Position numbers and translations under genes: made by a program | In this document: piece after piece, positions 1 through 11,083 of the stretch | How positions within the stretch are numbered: position 1 is the first letter of the stretch | Layout: each line of letters begins with the position of its first letter | Assembly: GCF_007827955.1 (NCBI RefSeq) | Contig: NZ_VITR01000003.1 | Span: forward strand, 1 to 64,000 | DNA: 64,000 bases | Direction: 5' to 3' | Source of the DNA: Nitrospirillum pindoramense | Lineage (GTDB): Bacteria; Pseudomonadota; Alphaproteobacteria; Azospirillales; Azospirillaceae | Notes under the pieces: model-generated | What the model was told of the DNA's origin: nothing | What the model saw: only the letters and a program-made list of their open reading frames with translations | The model's database searches: none

Positions 1-97
1 GATCGCCCCGATCGCCATGGACGAAGGCCTGCGCTTCGCCATCCGTGAAGGCGGCCGCACCGTCGGCGCCGGCGTGGTCGCGAAGATCATCGCCTGA
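1..97 (+). CDS. tuf: Elongation factor Tu, C-terminal end (partial)
   Basis: The first 97 bases carry the last 31 codons of EF-Tu, the GTPase that delivers aminoacyl-tRNA to the ribosome. The frame begins at base 2 and ends in TGA at 95-97. The residues [15 protein letters not shown] are the well-known C-terminal signature of domain 3. Most of the gene lies before the window. Its place directly before rpsJ is the usual bacterial str/S10 junction, so the two are probably co-transcribed. Confidence 0.95.
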   Translation, partial: IAPIAMDEGLRFAIREGGRTVGAGVVAKIIA

Positions 98-126
98 TAG
101 TACCCACTGATTTGATTGACCGGTGT

Positions 127-152
127 GCGGTGCCGTTGCTATACGGCACCGC
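127..152 (+). promoter_or_regulatory. Perfect hairpin in the tuf-rpsJ spacer
   Basis: Ten-base arms at 127-136 (GCGGTGCCGT) and 143-152 (ACGGCACCGC) are perfectly complementary around a 6-nt loop. No T-run follows, so it is not a classic intrinsic terminator. It ends 21 nt before the rpsJ start and could be an attenuator, an RNA-processing site or an mRNA-stability element. The role is inferred. Confidence 0.6.
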
Positions 153-173
153 TTCCAACCAAGGTTTAGGACG

Positions 174-482
174 ATGGAAAGCCAGAATATCCGGATCCGC
201 CTGAAGGCGTTCGATCATCGCGTGCTCGACCAGTCGACCAGCGAGATCGTGAATACGGCCAAGCGGACCGGTGCCCGGGTGCGCGGTCCGATCCCGCTTC
301 CGACCCAGGTCGAGAAGTTCACGGTGAACCGCAGCCCGCACATCGACAAGAAGTCGCGTGAGCAGTTCGAGATCCGTACCCACAAGCGCCTGCTGGACAT
401 CGTCGATCCGACCCCGCAGACCGTGGACGCGCTGATGAAGCTCGACCTGGCCGCCGGCGTCGACGTCGAGATTAAGCTGTAA
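174..482 (+). CDS. rpsJ: 30S ribosomal protein S10
   Basis: A 102-residue protein of the 30S head; S10 also serves as NusE in antitermination. [16 protein letters not shown] is the typical N-terminus, and the loop GPIPLPTQ with the [17 protein letters not shown] segment is the S10 core. The ATG at 174 is preferred over an in-frame ATG at 123 because it matches the family length and has AGGA four bases upstream. It is the first gene of the S10 ribosomal block. Confidence 0.97.
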   Translation: MESQNIRIRLKAFDHRVLDQSTSEIVNTAKRTGARVRGPIPLPTQVEKFTVNRSPHIDKKSREQFEIRTHKRLLDIVDPTPQTVDALMKLDLAAGVDVEIKL

Positions 483-541
483 GTTTTGAGTGGTGGGACC
501 TCTCCCCCTGAGGATGTCCCCTGTTAGGAGAAGAGACTAAA

Positions 542-1249
542 ATGCGATCCGGTTTGATCGCGCAGAAGCTCGGCATGACCCGCATCTTCACGGATGAGGG
601 TGAGCACGTGCCGGTGACTGTGCTGAAAGTCGACAATTGCCAGGTCGTCTCCCACAAGACCGAGGAACGGGACGGTTACACCGCCCTGGAGATCGGCGTG
701 GGCAAGGCCAAGGTGAAGAACGTCACGAAGGCTGAGCGCGGCCACTTCGCTAAGGCGAAGGTGGAGCCGAAGAAGAAGACCGTGGAATTCCGGGTGACCC
801 CGGATGCCCTGGTCGAGGTCGGCGCGGAGATCACCGTCGACCATTTCGTCGCTGGCCAGTTCGTGGACGTCACCGGGACGACCATCGGTAAGGGCTTCGC
901 CGGTGGCATGAAGCGCTGGAACTTCGGCGGCCTTCGCGCCACGCACGGTGTGTCCGTGTCGCACCGTTCGCACGGTTCGACCGGTCAGCGTCAGGATCCG
1001 GGCCGCACCTTCAAGAACAAGAAGATGGCGGGTCACCTGGGCGTTGAGCAGGTCACCACCCAGAACCTGAAGGTCGTCTCGGTCGATGTCGAGCGCGGCC
1101 TGATCCTCGTCCGCGGCGCCGTCCCCGGCTCCGAAGGCGGTTACATCCTGGTCAAGGACGCCGTGAAGAAGAAGCTGCCGGAGGGTGTTCCCTTCCCGGC
1201 CGCCTTCCGTGCGCCGACGCAGGACGCTCCTGCCGCGCAGGAGGGCTGA
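542..1249 (+). CDS. rplC: 50S ribosomal protein L3
   Basis: A 235-residue large-subunit assembly protein. It begins [16 protein letters not shown] and keeps the extended loop with [11 protein letters not shown], which reaches the peptidyl-transferase centre and includes the glutamine that is methylated in other bacteria. An AGGAG about 11 bases upstream supports the ATG at 542. A polar and charged C-terminal extension (DAPAAQEG) makes it slightly longer than E. coli L3, as is common in alphaproteobacteria. Confidence 0.97.
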   Translation: MRSGLIAQKLGMTRIFTDEGEHVPVTVLKVDNCQVVSHKTEERDGYTALEIGVGKAKVKNVTKAERGHFAKAKVEPKKKTVEFRVTPDALVEVGAEITVDHFVAGQFVDVTGTTIGKGFAGGMKRWNFGGLRATHGVSVSHRSHGSTGQRQDPGRTFKNKKMAGHLGVEQVTTQNLKVVSVDVERGLILVRGAVPGSEGGYILVKDAVKKKLPEGVPFPAAFRAPTQDAPAAQEG

Positions 1250-1254
1250 GCATC

Positions 1255-1875
1255 ATGAAGACGACCGTTAAGAACCTGAAGAACGAGCAAGTCGGCGAGA
1301 TCGAGCTGGACGACGCCGTGTTCGGCCTGCCGGCCCGCGCCGATCTGCTGGCCCGCATGGTGAACTGGCAGCTGGCCAAGCGCCGTCAGGGCACGCACAA
1401 GACCAAGGGGATCTCCGAGATCTCCGGCACGACCAAGAAGCCGTGGAAGCAGAAGGGCACCGGCCGTGCCCGTCAGGGCTCCCTGCGCTCGCCGCAGTTC
1501 CGCGGCGGCGCGGTGATCTTCGGTCCGGTGGTGCGCAGCCATGAGCACGACCTGACGAAGAAGGTCCGCAAGCTGGCCCTGAAGACCGCCCTGTCGGTGA
1601 AGGCCGCCGAGGGCAAGCTGGTCATCCTCGACGATGCCCGCGCCGAGACGCACAAGACCAAGGCTCTGGTCGAGCAGTTCGGCGCGCTGGGCCTGAGCTC
1701 GGTGCTGATCATCGACGGCGCCAACCTGGATGAGAACTTCGTCCGGGCCGCTGGCAACATCCCGCACGTGGATGTGCTGCCGGAGCAGGGTGCCAACGTG
1801 TACGACATCCTGCGGCGCGACACCCTGGTGTTGACCCGCAACGCGGTCGAGCAGTTGGAGGCTCGCCTGAAATGA
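1255..1875 (+). CDS. rplD: 50S ribosomal protein L4
   Basis: A 206-residue L4/L1e-family protein that lines the nascent-peptide exit tunnel. The tunnel loop motif [15 protein letters not shown] (residues about 62-76) is intact. In E. coli L4 also represses its own S10 operon through the leader mRNA; whether that applies here is unknown. Its stop overlaps the rplW start (ATGA), which indicates translational coupling. Confidence 0.97.
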   Translation: MKTTVKNLKNEQVGEIELDDAVFGLPARADLLARMVNWQLAKRRQGTHKTKGISEISGTTKKPWKQKGTGRARQGSLRSPQFRGGAVIFGPVVRSHEHDLTKKVRKLALKTALSVKAAEGKLVILDDARAETHKTKALVEQFGALGLSSVLIIDGANLDENFVRAAGNIPHVDVLPEQGANVYDILRRDTLVLTRNAVEQLEARLK

Positions 1876-2189
1876 GCAAGAACGCGAAGCCGTTTGTGAG
1901 CGCCGAGCGCATGTACGATCTGATCGTCGCGCCCGTCATCACCGAAAAGTCCACCATGGGCTCCGAGCATAACCAGGTCACCTTCCGGGTGCCCCTGGAT
2001 GCGACGAAGCCCGAGATCAAGCAGGCCGTCGAAGGCCTGTTCAAGGTCAAGGTGACGGCCGTGAACACCATCGTCTCGAAGGGCAAGACCAAGCGCTTCC
2101 GGGGCATCGTGGCTCGCCGGTCCGACTTCAAGAAGGCCATCGTGACCCTCGCCGAAGGGCACACGATCGACGTCACCACCGGCGTGTGA
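1872..2189 (+). CDS. rplW: 50S ribosomal protein L23
   Basis: A 105-residue protein at the exit of the peptide tunnel, a docking site for trigger factor and SRP. The motif [15 protein letters not shown] at residues about 14-28 is diagnostic, as is [15 protein letters not shown] near the middle. The start overlaps the rplD stop by four bases. Confidence 0.97.
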   Translation: MSKNAKPFVSAERMYDLIVAPVITEKSTMGSEHNQVTFRVPLDATKPEIKQAVEGLFKVKVTAVNTIVSKGKTKRFRGIVARRSDFKKAIVTLAEGHTIDVTTGV

Positions 2190-2200
2190 GGGCATTAACG

Positions 2201-3028
2201 ATGGCACTTAAGACTTACCGTCCCATTACCCCGAGCCTGCGTCAGCTGGTGCTGGTCGACCGCTCGGAGCTGTACAAGGGCAAGCCGGTTAAGCGTCTGA
2301 CGGAGGGCCTGAGCGGCACCGGCGGTCGTAACAACACCGGTCGCATCACCGCGCGTCGCATGGGCGGCGGCCACAAGCGCCGTTACCGTCTGGTCGACTT
2401 CAAGCGCAACAAGTTCGACGTCCCGGCGACGGTCGAGCGTCTGGAGTACGATCCGAACCGGACGGCCTTCATCGCTCTGATCCGCTACCAGGACGGCGAC
2501 CTGGCCTATATCCTGGCTCCGCAGCGCCTGAAGGCCGGCGACGTCGTCGTCGCTGGTGAGAAGGTCGACGTGAAGCCCGGCAACGCCATGCCGCTGAAGA
2601 ACATCCCGGTCGGCACCATCGTCCACAATGTGGAGCTGCGTGCGGGCAAGGGTGGGCAGATCGCCCGCTCCGCCGGTACGTTCCTGCAGCTGGTCGGCCG
2701 CGACCAGGGTTATGCCCAGCTGAAGCTGCCCTCGGGCGAGCTGCGCATGGTCCGGGGCGAGTGCCTGGCCACCATCGGCGCGGTGTCCAACCCCGACCAG
2801 TCCAACACCGTGATCGGCAAGGCCGGTCGCAACCGTTGGCTGGGCCGTCGTCCCGCCGTCCGTGGCGTCGCCATGAACCCGATCGACCACCCGCACGGTG
2901 GTGGTGAAGGCCGTACCTCCGGTGGCCGTCATCCGGTCACGCCGTGGGGCAAGCCGACCAAGGGCAAGAAGACGCGTAGCAACAAGAAGACGGACGGGCT
3001 GATTATCCGTCGTCGTCGCTCTAAGTAA
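2201..3028 (+). CDS. rplB: 50S ribosomal protein L2
   Basis: A 275-residue RNA-binding protein needed for subunit association and peptidyl transfer. It starts [15 protein letters not shown]. The motif [14 protein letters not shown] (around residues 225-238) carries the conserved histidine H230 near the catalytic centre. The ATG at 2201 is chosen over an upstream in-frame GTG-like start at 2186 because MALK is the universal N-terminus. Confidence 0.97.
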   Translation: MALKTYRPITPSLRQLVLVDRSELYKGKPVKRLTEGLSGTGGRNNTGRITARRMGGGHKRRYRLVDFKRNKFDVPATVERLEYDPNRTAFIALIRYQDGDLAYILAPQRLKAGDVVVAGEKVDVKPGNAMPLKNIPVGTIVHNVELRAGKGGQIARSAGTFLQLVGRDQGYAQLKLPSGELRMVRGECLATIGAVSNPDQSNTVIGKAGRNRWLGRRPAVRGVAMNPIDHPHGGGEGRTSGGRHPVTPWGKPTKGKKTRSNKKTDGLIIRRRRSK

Positions 3029-3039
3029 GGAGTAGGACC

Positions 3040-3318
3040 GTGACCCGTTCCGTCTGGAAGGGGCCGTTCATTGACGGCTACCTTTTGAAGAAGGCAGAGA
3101 AGGCGCGCGCGTCCGGCCGCAACGAGATCATCAAGATCTGGTCGCGCCGTTCCACGATCCTGCCCCAGTTCGTCGGTCTGACCTTTGGCGTGTACAACGG
3201 CCATAAGTTCCTGCCGGTGCTCGTGACCGAGAACATGATCGGCCACAAGTTCGGTGAGTTCTCTCCGACGCGGACTTTCTACGGCCACGCGGCCGACAAG
3301 AAGGCGAAGAGGAAGTAA
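3040..3318 (+). CDS. rpsS: 30S ribosomal protein S19
   Basis: A 92-residue protein of the 30S head, partner of S13. It begins with GTG (translated [16 protein letters not shown]) after AAGGAGTAGG, a good ribosome-binding site. The segments [16 protein letters not shown] and [10 protein letters not shown] are classic S19 blocks. It sits between rplB and rplV in the conserved order. Confidence 0.97.
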   Translation: MTRSVWKGPFIDGYLLKKAEKARASGRNEIIKIWSRRSTILPQFVGLTFGVYNGHKFLPVLVTENMIGHKFGEFSPTRTFYGHAADKKAKRK

Positions 3319-3319
3319 C

Positions 3320-3715
3320 ATGAGCAAGCCTCAATCTGAACGGCCTTTCGCCGACAACGAGGCTGCGGCGCACGGTCGGATGATCAAGTCCAGTGCCCGC
3401 AAGCTGAACCTCGTCGCCCAGATGATCCGCGGCAAGGAAGCCGGCACCGCCCTGGCCATGCTGACCTTCTCCAAGCGCCGCATCGCCGGCGAAGTGAAGA
3501 AGGTTCTGCAGTCGGCCATCGCCAACGCCGAGAACAACCACCAGCTGGACGTTGACCGTCTGGTGGTCGCTTACGCCACCGTGGGCCGCGCCCTGGTGAT
3601 GAAGCGCTTCCATGCCCGGGCCCGCGGTCGCGGCGCCCGTGTCGAGAAGTCTTACAGCAACTTGACCGTGGTCGTGCGCGAGCGCGCCGAGGAAGCCACG
3701 GGGGAGACCGCGTAA
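3320..3715 (+). CDS. rplV: 50S ribosomal protein L22
   Basis: A 131-residue protein whose beta-hairpin lines the exit tunnel and affects macrolide sensitivity. [15 protein letters not shown] near residues 24-38 and the hairpin [25 protein letters not shown] near the C-terminus are typical. The ATG at 3320 gives the family length; an upstream in-frame ATG would only add residues read from rpsS. Confidence 0.96.
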   Translation: MSKPQSERPFADNEAAAHGRMIKSSARKLNLVAQMIRGKEAGTALAMLTFSKRRIAGEVKKVLQSAIANAENNHQLDVDRLVVAYATVGRALVMKRFHARARGRGARVEKSYSNLTVVVRERAEEATGETA

Positions 3716-3716
3716 C

Positions 3717-4397
3717 ATGGGTCAGAAAGTCAACCCCATCGGGCTCCGCGTCGGTATCAACCGGACCTGGGACAGCCGCTGGTTCGCCAGCCGCGATTAC
3801 GCCACGCTGCTGCACCAGGACCTGCGCCTGCGTAAGCACCTGCAGGGCAAGCTGGCCGCGGCCGGCGCGTCGCGCATCATCATCGAACGTCCGGCCAAGA
3901 AGGCCCGCGTCACCATTCACACGGCCCGTCCGGGTGTGGTGATCGGCAAGAAGGGCGCGGACATCGAGAAGCTGCGCACTGATCTGGGCCGCATGACCGG
4001 TTCCGAGGTCAGCCTGAACATCGTCGAGATCCGCAAGCCGGAACTCGACGCCCGGCTGATCGCCGAGAACATCGCCAGCCAGCTGGAGCGTCGTGTCGCC
4101 TTCCGTCGCGCCATGAAGCGCGCCGTGCAGTCGGCCATGCGCCTCGGCGCCCAGGGCATCCGCATCAACTGCGGCGGCCGTCTGGGCGGCGCTGAGATCG
4201 CTCGTATGGAGTGGTACCGCGAAGGTCGCGTGCCGCTGCACACGCTGCGCGCCGAGATCGACTACGGCACGGCCACGGCGAAGACCACCTACGGCACCTG
4301 CGGTGTCAAGGTGTGGGTGTTTAAGGGCGAAATTCTGGCGCACGATCCGTTCGCCCAGGACAAGCGCGCCGATCAGCAGCCCGTCGCGGCGCGCTGA
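3717..4397 (+). CDS. rpsC: 30S ribosomal protein S3
   Basis: A 226-residue protein at the mRNA entry site with helicase activity. [20 protein letters not shown] opens the N-terminal region; the KH type II loop [13 protein letters not shown] lies near residues 76-88; [11 protein letters not shown] and [19 protein letters not shown] form the C-terminal domain. The start lies one base after the rplV stop, so translation is coupled. Confidence 0.97.
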   Translation: MGQKVNPIGLRVGINRTWDSRWFASRDYATLLHQDLRLRKHLQGKLAAAGASRIIIERPAKKARVTIHTARPGVVIGKKGADIEKLRTDLGRMTGSEVSLNIVEIRKPELDARLIAENIASQLERRVAFRRAMKRAVQSAMRLGAQGIRINCGGRLGGAEIARMEWYREGRVPLHTLRAEIDYGTATAKTTYGTCGVKVWVFKGEILAHDPFAQDKRADQQPVAAR

Positions 4398-4426
4398 GGG
4401 TGAACGGATACTAGAGGGCAATTGCC

Positions 4427-4852
4427 ATGCTGAGTCCGAAACGTACTAAGTACCGCAAGCAGCACAAGGGGCGCATCCACGGCGCCTCCAAGGGCGGCAC
4501 CCAGCTGAACTTCGGCGCCTTTGGCCTGAAGGCGGTCGAGCCGGCGCGCATCACCGCGCGCCAGATCGAAGCGGCTCGCCGCGCGATCACCCGTCACATG
4601 AAGCGTCAGGGCCGGGTCTGGATCCGGATTTTCCCGGACGTGCCGGTGTCGAGCAAGCCCGCCGAAGTCCGCATGGGCTCCGGTAAGGGTTCGCCCGAGT
4701 TCTGGGCGGCCCGCGTGGCCCCCGGCCGCATCATGTTCGAGCTGGATGGTGTGCCGGCGGACCTCGCCAAGCGCGCCTTCGAGCTGGCGGCTGCCAAGCT
4801 GCCGATTAAGACCCGATTCATCACCCGCCTGGGTGAGGGAGCTGAGGCATGA
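4427..4852 (+). CDS. rplP: 50S ribosomal protein L16
   Basis: A 141-residue protein that helps position A-site tRNA. It begins [16 protein letters not shown] and carries [19 protein letters not shown], the universal L16 block whose arginine is hydroxylated in some bacteria. The stop overlaps the rpmC start by four bases. Confidence 0.97.
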   Translation: MLSPKRTKYRKQHKGRIHGASKGGTQLNFGAFGLKAVEPARITARQIEAARRAITRHMKRQGRVWIRIFPDVPVSSKPAEVRMGSGKGSPEFWAARVAPGRIMFELDGVPADLAKRAFELAAAKLPIKTRFITRLGEGAEA

Positions 4853-5055
4853 CCAAAGCCGTCGACCTGCGCACGAAAAGCGTGGATGAGTTGCAGGACC
4901 AGCTCTTGCAGCTGAAGAAAGAGCAGTTCAATTTGCGCTTCCAGCGCGCCTCCGGGCAGCTGGAGAACACCGCGCGTGTCGGCCAGGTTCGGCGCGACAT
5001 CGCTCGGATCAAGACCATCCTGGGCCAGCGGGAAACCGCTGCGCCCGCGTCCTGA
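4849..5055 (+). CDS. rpmC: 50S ribosomal protein L29
   Basis: A small 68-residue helical-hairpin protein at the tunnel exit. [21 protein letters not shown] and the downstream [16 protein letters not shown] are the family's two helices. It overlaps rplP (ATGA) and precedes rpsQ as in most bacteria. Confidence 0.96.
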   Translation: MTKAVDLRTKSVDELQDQLLQLKKEQFNLRFQRASGQLENTARVGQVRRDIARIKTILGQRETAAPAS

Positions 5056-5069
5056 CAGGGGGAAGCGTA

Positions 5070-5339
5070 ATGCCCCGGCGTGTTTTGCAGGGCACGGTGG
5101 TGAGTGACAAGGGCGATAAGACCGTCATCGTACTGGTCGAGCGTCGCGTCATGCACCCCGTGTACAAGAAGTTTATTAAGCAGTCGAAGAAGTATGCTGC
5201 TCATGACGAGCAGAATGCTTATAAGGCTGGCGACACGGTCACCATCGAGGAATGCCGTCCGATTTCCAAGCGGAAGCGGTGGGCCGTCGTGATCGAAGGT
5301 GCCGTGGAGAGCGCCGCCCCGTCGGGCGCCGCCGTCTAA
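5070..5339 (+). CDS. rpsQ: 30S ribosomal protein S17
   Basis: An 89-residue OB-fold protein that organises 16S r[22 protein letters not shown], the block [18 protein letters not shown] and the motif [13 protein letters not shown] are diagnostic. AGGGGGAAG just upstream of the ATG is a suitable ribosome-binding site. Confidence 0.97.
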   Translation: MPRRVLQGTVVSDKGDKTVIVLVERRVMHPVYKKFIKQSKKYAAHDEQNAYKAGDTVTIEECRPISKRKRWAVVIEGAVESAAPSGAAV

Positions 5340-5364
5340 CTGTTTTGCTTAAGGAAGCCAAACC

Positions 5365-5733
5365 ATGATCCAGATGCAAACCAACCTGGAGGTCGCTGAC
5401 AACAGCGGCGCGCGCCGGGTGCAGTGCATCAAGGTGCTGGGCGGCTCCATGCGGAAGGTCGCGGCCGTTGGCGACGTCATCGTCGTCTCGGTCAAGGAGG
5501 CCATTCCGCGGGGTCGCGTGAAGAAGGGTGACGTGCATCGCGCCGTCATCGTTCGCACCGCCAAGGAAATCCGTCGCACCGACGGTTCCGCCATCCGCTT
5601 CGACCGCAACGCGGCCGTGCTCATCAACAAGCAGGGTGAGCCGATCGGGACCCGTATCTTCGGGCCGGTCACGCGTGAGCTGCGCGCCAAGAAGTTCATG
5701 AAGATCATCTCCCTGGCGCCGGAGGTCCTGTAA
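5365..5733 (+). CDS. rplN: 50S ribosomal protein L14
   Basis: A 122-residue beta-barrel protein at the subunit interface. It starts [19 protein letters not shown] and contains [22 protein letters not shown] and the C-terminal [12 protein letters not shown], all near-invariant. AAGGAAG about 11 bases upstream supports the ATG at 5365. rplX follows with no gap. Confidence 0.98.
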   Translation: MIQMQTNLEVADNSGARRVQCIKVLGGSMRKVAAVGDVIVVSVKEAIPRGRVKKGDVHRAVIVRTAKEIRRTDGSAIRFDRNAAVLINKQGEPIGTRIFGPVTRELRAKKFMKIISLAPEVL

Positions 5734-6048
5734 ATGTCGAAGATTAAGAAGGCCGACAAGGTCATCATCATCGCCGGCAAGGACAAGGGCAAGCAGGGCG
5801 AGGTGATCGCCGTTCTGCCGAAGGAGAACCGCGTCAAGGTGCGCGGCGTGAACCTGGTGAAGAAGCACCAGCGTCCGACTCCGACCCAGCAGGGCGGCAT
5901 CGTTGAGCTCGAGGCGTTCATCGACGTCTCCAACGTCGCCCATGTCGACCCCAAGACCAACAAGCCGACCCGCGTCGGCTACCGGATCCTGGAAGACGGC
6001 CGCAAGGTCCGTTTCGCCAAGGTTTCCGGTGAAGTCATCGACCTGTGA
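5734..6048 (+). CDS. rplX: 50S ribosomal protein L24
   Basis: A 104-residue KOW-domain assembly-initiator protein. The N-terminal [20 protein letters not shown] with the KOW signature is clear, and the [15 protein letters not shown] block follows. The start codon abuts the rplN stop exactly, so the two are translationally coupled. Confidence 0.97.
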   Translation: MSKIKKADKVIIIAGKDKGKQGEVIAVLPKENRVKVRGVNLVKKHQRPTPTQQGGIVELEAFIDVSNVAHVDPKTNKPTRVGYRILEDGRKVRFAKVSGEVIDL

Positions 6049-6056
6049 GGCGCGTT

Positions 6057-6599
6057 ATGGCTGCCAGGCTTAAAGAACATTACGATTCCGTCGTCCGCGC
6101 GTCGCTGAAGAGCGAATTCAACTACGCCAACGACCTGGAAGTGCCGCGGATCGAGAAGATCATCATTAACATGGGTGTTGGCGAAGCCACCTCCGATGGT
6201 AAGAAGATCAACGCCGCCGTCACCGACCTGACCGCTCTGTCCGGTCAGAAGCCGGTGGTGACCCGCGCCCGCAAGTCCATCGCCCAGTTCAAGCTGCGCG
6301 AGGGCATGGCCATTGGTTGCAAGGTGACCCTGCGCCGTGACCGCATGTACGAGTTCCTGGACCGTCTGATCACGATTGCCCTGCCGCGCGTCCGCGACTT
6401 CCGCGGCGTGTCGGGCACGAGCTTCGACGGCCGTGGCAACTACGCCATGGGTCTCAAGGAGCAGATCATTTTCCCGGAAATCGACTACGACCGCGTCGAT
6501 GAAATCCGGGGGATGGACATCATCATCGTCACCACGGCGAAGACCGACAAGGAGGCCAAGGCCCTCCTGAAGGGCTTCCAGATGCCGTTCGCGAACTGA
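6057..6599 (+). CDS. rplE: 50S ribosomal protein L5
   Basis: A 180-residue 5S rRNA-binding protein that contacts P-site t[20 protein letters not shown] opens the protein; [25 protein letters not shown] and [22 protein letters not shown] are invariant blocks. The ATG at 6057 is preferred over an in-frame GTG at 6045, which would add four residues and overlap rplX; GAGG lies eight bases upstream of the ATG. Confidence 0.96.
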   Translation: MAARLKEHYDSVVRASLKSEFNYANDLEVPRIEKIIINMGVGEATSDGKKINAAVTDLTALSGQKPVVTRARKSIAQFKLREGMAIGCKVTLRRDRMYEFLDRLITIALPRVRDFRGVSGTSFDGRGNYAMGLKEQIIFPEIDYDRVDEIRGMDIIIVTTAKTDKEAKALLKGFQMPFAN

Positions 6600-6615
6600 G
6601 CGGCAGGAGCTTCCC

Positions 6616-6921
6616 ATGGCCAAGACCAGTTCTGTTCAGAAGAACAAGCGCCGTGAGCGCCTCGCCAAGCAGTACGCCGGCAAGCGTAATGCTCTGAAGG
6701 CCATCGCGTCCGATCGCACTCTTCCGCCCGAGGAGCGGTTCGCCGCTCGCCTCAAGCTCGCCGAGCTTCCGCGCAACTCCAGCCCGACCCGTATTCGGAA
6801 TCGCTGCGAGCTGAGCGGTCGTCCGCGTGCTTTCTACCGCAAGTTTAAGCTGTCTCGTATTGCCCTGCGCGACCTGGCCTCGACCGGCCAGATCCCGGGC
6901 ATGACGAAGTCCAGCTGGTAA
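6616..6921 (+). CDS. rpsN: 30S ribosomal protein S14 (zinc-free form)
   Basis: A 101-residue long-form S14 without the zinc-binding CxxC pairs of the short form. [21 protein letters not shown] and the C-terminal IPGMTKSSW are diagnostic. It sits between rplE and rpsH in the spc order. The protein belongs to the 30S head near S3 and S10. Confidence 0.97.
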   Translation: MAKTSSVQKNKRRERLAKQYAGKRNALKAIASDRTLPPEERFAARLKLAELPRNSSPTRIRNRCELSGRPRAFYRKFKLSRIALRDLASTGQIPGMTKSSW

Positions 6922-6936
6922 TCGGAGGTTCGGGAA

Positions 6937-7335
6937 ATGGCGTTGAGCGATCCCTTGGGCGATATGCTGACCCGCATCCGTAATGGACAGCGGGCTCGCA
7001 TGCAGTCTGTCACCAGCCCGGCCTCGAAGCTGCGCACCAACGTTCTGGAGGTGCTGAAGCGCGAGGGTTATATCCGTGGCTACTCCCTGGACACGGTTCG
7101 TCCGGGCGTCCATAGCGTGCGTATCGAGCTGAAGTATCACGAAGGCGAGCCTGTCATTAAGCAGGTGCAGCGCGTGTCGAAGCCCGGCCGCCGCATTTAC
7201 TCCAAGATCGCCGATCTGCCGCGGGTCTTTAATGGCCTCGGCATCTCGATCCTGTCGACGCCCCGTGGCGTCATGTCGGACAGCGAGGCCCGTGCCGCCA
7301 ATGTTGGCGGCGAGGTCCTCTGCAAAGTGTTCTAA
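6937..7335 (+). CDS. rpsH: 30S ribosomal protein S8
   Basis: A 132-residue 16S rRNA-binding protein; in E. coli S8 is the translational repressor of the spc operon. [16 protein letters not shown] at the N-terminus and [18 protein letters not shown] near the C-terminus are the family signatures. GGAGG precedes the ATG. Confidence 0.97.
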   Translation: MALSDPLGDMLTRIRNGQRARMQSVTSPASKLRTNVLEVLKREGYIRGYSLDTVRPGVHSVRIELKYHEGEPVIKQVQRVSKPGRRIYSKIADLPRVFNGLGISILSTPRGVMSDSEARAANVGGEVLCKVF

Positions 7336-7347
7336 GGAGCTGGCCAC

Positions 7348-7881
7348 ATGTCTCGTATCGGCAAGCATCCGGTGCCCGTTCCGGCTGGCGTGACCGTTCA
7401 GGTCACCGGCCAGGACGTCACCGTGAAAGGCAAGCTGGGCCAGCTCAGTCTGACCCTGGTTGACGACATCTCCGCCACGCTGGAAAACGGCGCTGTGGTG
7501 GTGAAGCCCGCGAACGACAGCCGCAAGGCTCGCGTGAACTGGGCCACCTCCCGCACGCTGCTGGCCAACATGGTCAAGGGTGTCGACACCGGCTTCACCA
7601 AAAACCTCGAGATCACCGGCGTGGGTTACAAGGCCGCCGTCCAGGGCCAGGAACTGCTCCTGAACCTAGGCTTCAGCCATGACGTGCGCTTTCCGATCCC
7701 GGCCGGCATTACGATGAAGTGCGATAAGCCCACTTCCATCTCGATCACCGGTTTCGATAAGCAGAAGATTGGCCAGGTTGCGGCTGAGATCCGCGCGTAC
7801 CGTCCGCCCGAGCCCTACAAGGGCAAGGGCATCCGGTACGCGGATGAGGTGATCATCCGCAAAGAAGGCAAGAAGAAGTAA
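7348..7881 (+). CDS. rplF: 50S ribosomal protein L6
   Basis: A 177-residue protein with two similar alpha/beta domains near the sarcin-ricin loop. [15 protein letters not shown] starts the first; the C-terminal [21 protein letters not shown] is the L6 signature. AAGGAGC precedes the ATG. Length matches the family. Confidence 0.97.
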   Translation: MSRIGKHPVPVPAGVTVQVTGQDVTVKGKLGQLSLTLVDDISATLENGAVVVKPANDSRKARVNWATSRTLLANMVKGVDTGFTKNLEITGVGYKAAVQGQELLLNLGFSHDVRFPIPAGITMKCDKPTSISITGFDKQKIGQVAAEIRAYRPPEPYKGKGIRYADEVIIRKEGKKK

Positions 7882-7892
7882 GGCGCACGATC

Positions 7893-8255
7893 ATGAGCAA
7901 TGCGAAAGTTCTGAGCGCGCGCCGCAAGCAGCGGGTGCGCACGCGGATCCGGAAGCTGGGGCAGGGGCGTCCGCGCCTGTCCATCTTCCGCTCCAGCCAG
8001 CATATCTACGCCCAGGTCATCGACGACGTGGCCGGCCAGACCAAGGCCGCTGCCTCGTCCATCGACAAGACCCTGCGCGAGCAGCTGAAGACCGGTGCCG
8101 ACATCGAGGCGGCCAAGGCGGTTGGCAAGCTGATTGCCGAGCGGGCCAAGGAAGCCGGCATCACGGAAGTGGTGTTCGATCGCGGTTCGTACCTGTTCCA
8201 TGGCCGGGTCAAGGCCCTGGCCGACGCCGCGCGCGAAGCCGGCCTGCAGTTCTAA
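7893..8255 (+). CDS. rplR: 50S ribosomal protein L18
   Basis: A 120-residue 5S rRNA-binding protein that works with L5 and L25. The core [20 protein letters not shown] and the end [23 protein letters not shown] are typical. The basic N-terminus ([12 protein letters not shown]) binds RNA. Confidence 0.97.
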   Translation: MSNAKVLSARRKQRVRTRIRKLGQGRPRLSIFRSSQHIYAQVIDDVAGQTKAAASSIDKTLREQLKTGADIEAAKAVGKLIAERAKEAGITEVVFDRGSYLFHGRVKALADAAREAGLQF

Positions 8256-8267
8256 GGGGTAGCGATT

Positions 8268-8870
8268 ATGGCACGTAACGAAAGGGACGGCGGCAACAGC
8301 GGCGGTCGCGAGCGTGGCGGGGACCGGGATCGTACGCCCCGGGACCGTGAGGAAAGCGAGCTCGTCGAAAAGCTCGTTGGTATTAACCGCGTCGCCAAGG
8401 TGGTGAAGGGTGGCCGTCGCTTCGGCTTCGCCGCCCTGGTCGTGGTGGGTGACGCCAAGGGTCGCGTCGGCGTGGGTTCGGGCAAGGCCCGCGAAGTGCC
8501 GGAAGCCATCCGCAAGGCGACCGACCAGGCCAAGCGTTCCATGATCCGCGTGCCGCTCCGCGAGGGCCGGACGCTTCATCATGACGTCCACGGTCACTTC
8601 GGCGCCGGTCGGGTGGTGCTGCGCACTGCCGACGCCGGTACCGGCATCATCGCCGGTGGTCCGATGCGCGCGATCTTCGAGGCTCTCGGCGTCCAGGACG
8701 TCGTGACCAAGTCGGTCGGCACGTCGAACCCGCACAACATGATCAAGGCGACCTTCGACGCCCTGTCCCAGTGCGTCAGCCCCCGCGCCGTCGCCGCTCG
8801 CCGTGGCCGTCGCGTCAGCGACATCCTGGGCCGCCGTGAGGCCGGTGCCGAGGTGAAGGAGAGCGCGTGA
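8268..8870 (+). CDS. rpsE: 30S ribosomal protein S5
   Basis: A 200-residue protein of the decoding-fidelity region with an N-terminal double-stranded-RNA-binding fold. A Gly/Arg/Asp-rich N-terminal extension (residues 1-27) is longer than in E. coli, as in related alphaproteobacteria. [20 protein letters not shown] and [20 protein letters not shown] are the core blocks. The stop overlaps the rpmD start by one base. Confidence 0.97.
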   Translation: MARNERDGGNSGGRERGGDRDRTPRDREESELVEKLVGINRVAKVVKGGRRFGFAALVVVGDAKGRVGVGSGKAREVPEAIRKATDQAKRSMIRVPLREGRTLHHDVHGHFGAGRVVLRTADAGTGIIAGGPMRAIFEALGVQDVVTKSVGTSNPHNMIKATFDALSQCVSPRAVAARRGRRVSDILGRREAGAEVKESA

Positions 8871-9061
8871 TGAGCGAGAAGAACACCGTCATCGTGACCC
8901 AGATCGGCAGCCCGATCGGCCGCCAGAAGGACCAGCGGGCGACGCTGGTGGGTCTTGGTCTCAACAAGCTGCACCGTACCAGCGAGCTGGAGGATACCCC
9001 TTCGGTCCGTGGTATGATCGCCAAGGTGCAGCACCTCGTGCGCGTCGAGAAGGCCTCCTGA
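8870..9061 (+). CDS. rpmD: 50S ribosomal protein L30
   Basis: A small 63-residue protein. [23 protein letters not shown] and the end [16 protein letters not shown] fit bacterial L30. The ATG at 8870 shares a base with the rpsE stop (TGATG); a GTG three bases earlier would only add one Met. Confidence 0.94.
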   Translation: MSEKNTVIVTQIGSPIGRQKDQRATLVGLGLNKLHRTSELEDTPSVRGMIAKVQHLVRVEKAS

Positions 9062-9094
9062 GGCCTTCCCGATACGGCTTGAAGGGATAAAGTC

Positions 9095-9568
9095 ATGAAG
9101 CTTACGGATATTCGCGACAACCCGGGCGCCCGCAAGGCGCCCACCCGGGTTGGTCGGGGCATCGGCTCCGGCAAGGGCAAGACCGGCGGCCGTGGCGTGA
9201 AGGGTCAGACCTCGCGTTCCGGCGTGTCGATCAACGGCTTCGAAGGCGGTCAGATGCCCCTGCATCGCCGCCTGCCGAAGCGCGGTTTCAACAACCTGTT
9301 CGGCACCGACTACTCGGTGGTGAACGTGGGCACGGTGCAGAAGGCCATCGATGAGGGCCGTCTGAACGCCGCCGACGTGATCACTGCCGACGTGCTGGTC
9401 GCCGCTGGCCTGGTGCGTCCGTCCCGCGACGGCGTGCGCCTGCTGGCCAAGGGCAGCATCACCGCGAAGGTGGCGTTCGACGTCGCCGGCGCTTCCGCTG
9501 CGGCCGTGGCCGCCGTGGAAGCGGCTGGTGGCTCGGTCAAGGTGCCCGCTGAAGCGGCTGCCGAGTAA
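9095..9568 (+). CDS. rplO: 50S ribosomal protein L15
   Basis: A 157-residue late-assembly protein. The Gly/Arg-rich segment [20 protein letters not shown] (about residues 18-37) and [18 protein letters not shown] are diagnostic. It is followed by two hairpin-plus-T structures before secY, so transcription may stop or be reduced here. Confidence 0.97.
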   Translation: MKLTDIRDNPGARKAPTRVGRGIGSGKGKTGGRGVKGQTSRSGVSINGFEGGQMPLHRRLPKRGFNNLFGTDYSVVNVGTVQKAIDEGRLNAADVITADVLVAAGLVRPSRDGVRLLAKGSITAKVAFDVAGASAAAVAAVEAAGGSVKVPAEAAAE

Positions 9569-9579
9569 TTAAGGAAGTG

Positions 9580-9622
9580 CGGCCGGCGTTCGTGTTAAAA
9601 GCGAGCGCCGGCCGTCTTTCTT
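9580..9622 (+). terminator. Terminator-like hairpin 1 after rplO
   Basis: A 9-bp perfect GC-rich stem (CGGCCGGCG at 9580-9588 and its complement at 9606-9614), extendable to 14 bp with G-U pairs, is followed by TCTTTCTTT. It looks like an intrinsic terminator just 12 bases after the rplO stop, with a T-run interrupted by C. Confidence 0.65.
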
Positions 9623-9662
9623 TCTGCCGCAGGTCTCCCCATCTGGGGTGGGACCCGTTAGG

Positions 9663-9689
9663 GGGACCGGCGACGGTCCCTTTTCTTTT
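9663..9689 (+). terminator. Terminator-like hairpin 2 before secY
   Basis: A 7-bp perfect stem, GGGACCG at 9663-9669 and CGGTCCC at 9674-9680, with a GCGA tetraloop and the tail TTTTCTTTT. This is the textbook layout of a rho-independent terminator and makes the second of two in the rplO-secY gap. Confidence 0.75.
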
Positions 9690-9695
9690 GGCCTT

Positions 9696-9723
9696 TTGAT
9701 ACTGTCTGTGCCGCGCCGATAGA
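9696..9723 (+). promoter_or_regulatory. Possible sigma-70 promoter of secY-adk
   Basis: TTGATA at 9696-9701 lies 16 bases before GATAGA at 9718-9723. The -35 is one mismatch from consensus, but the -10 is weak. It is proposed mainly because two terminator-like structures separate secY from the genes before it. Confidence 0.3.
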
Positions 9724-9748
9724 GGCGCCTCGATAGGATACGGATTCC

Positions 9749-11079
<1,331 letters not shown>

Positions 11080-11083
<4 letters not shown>

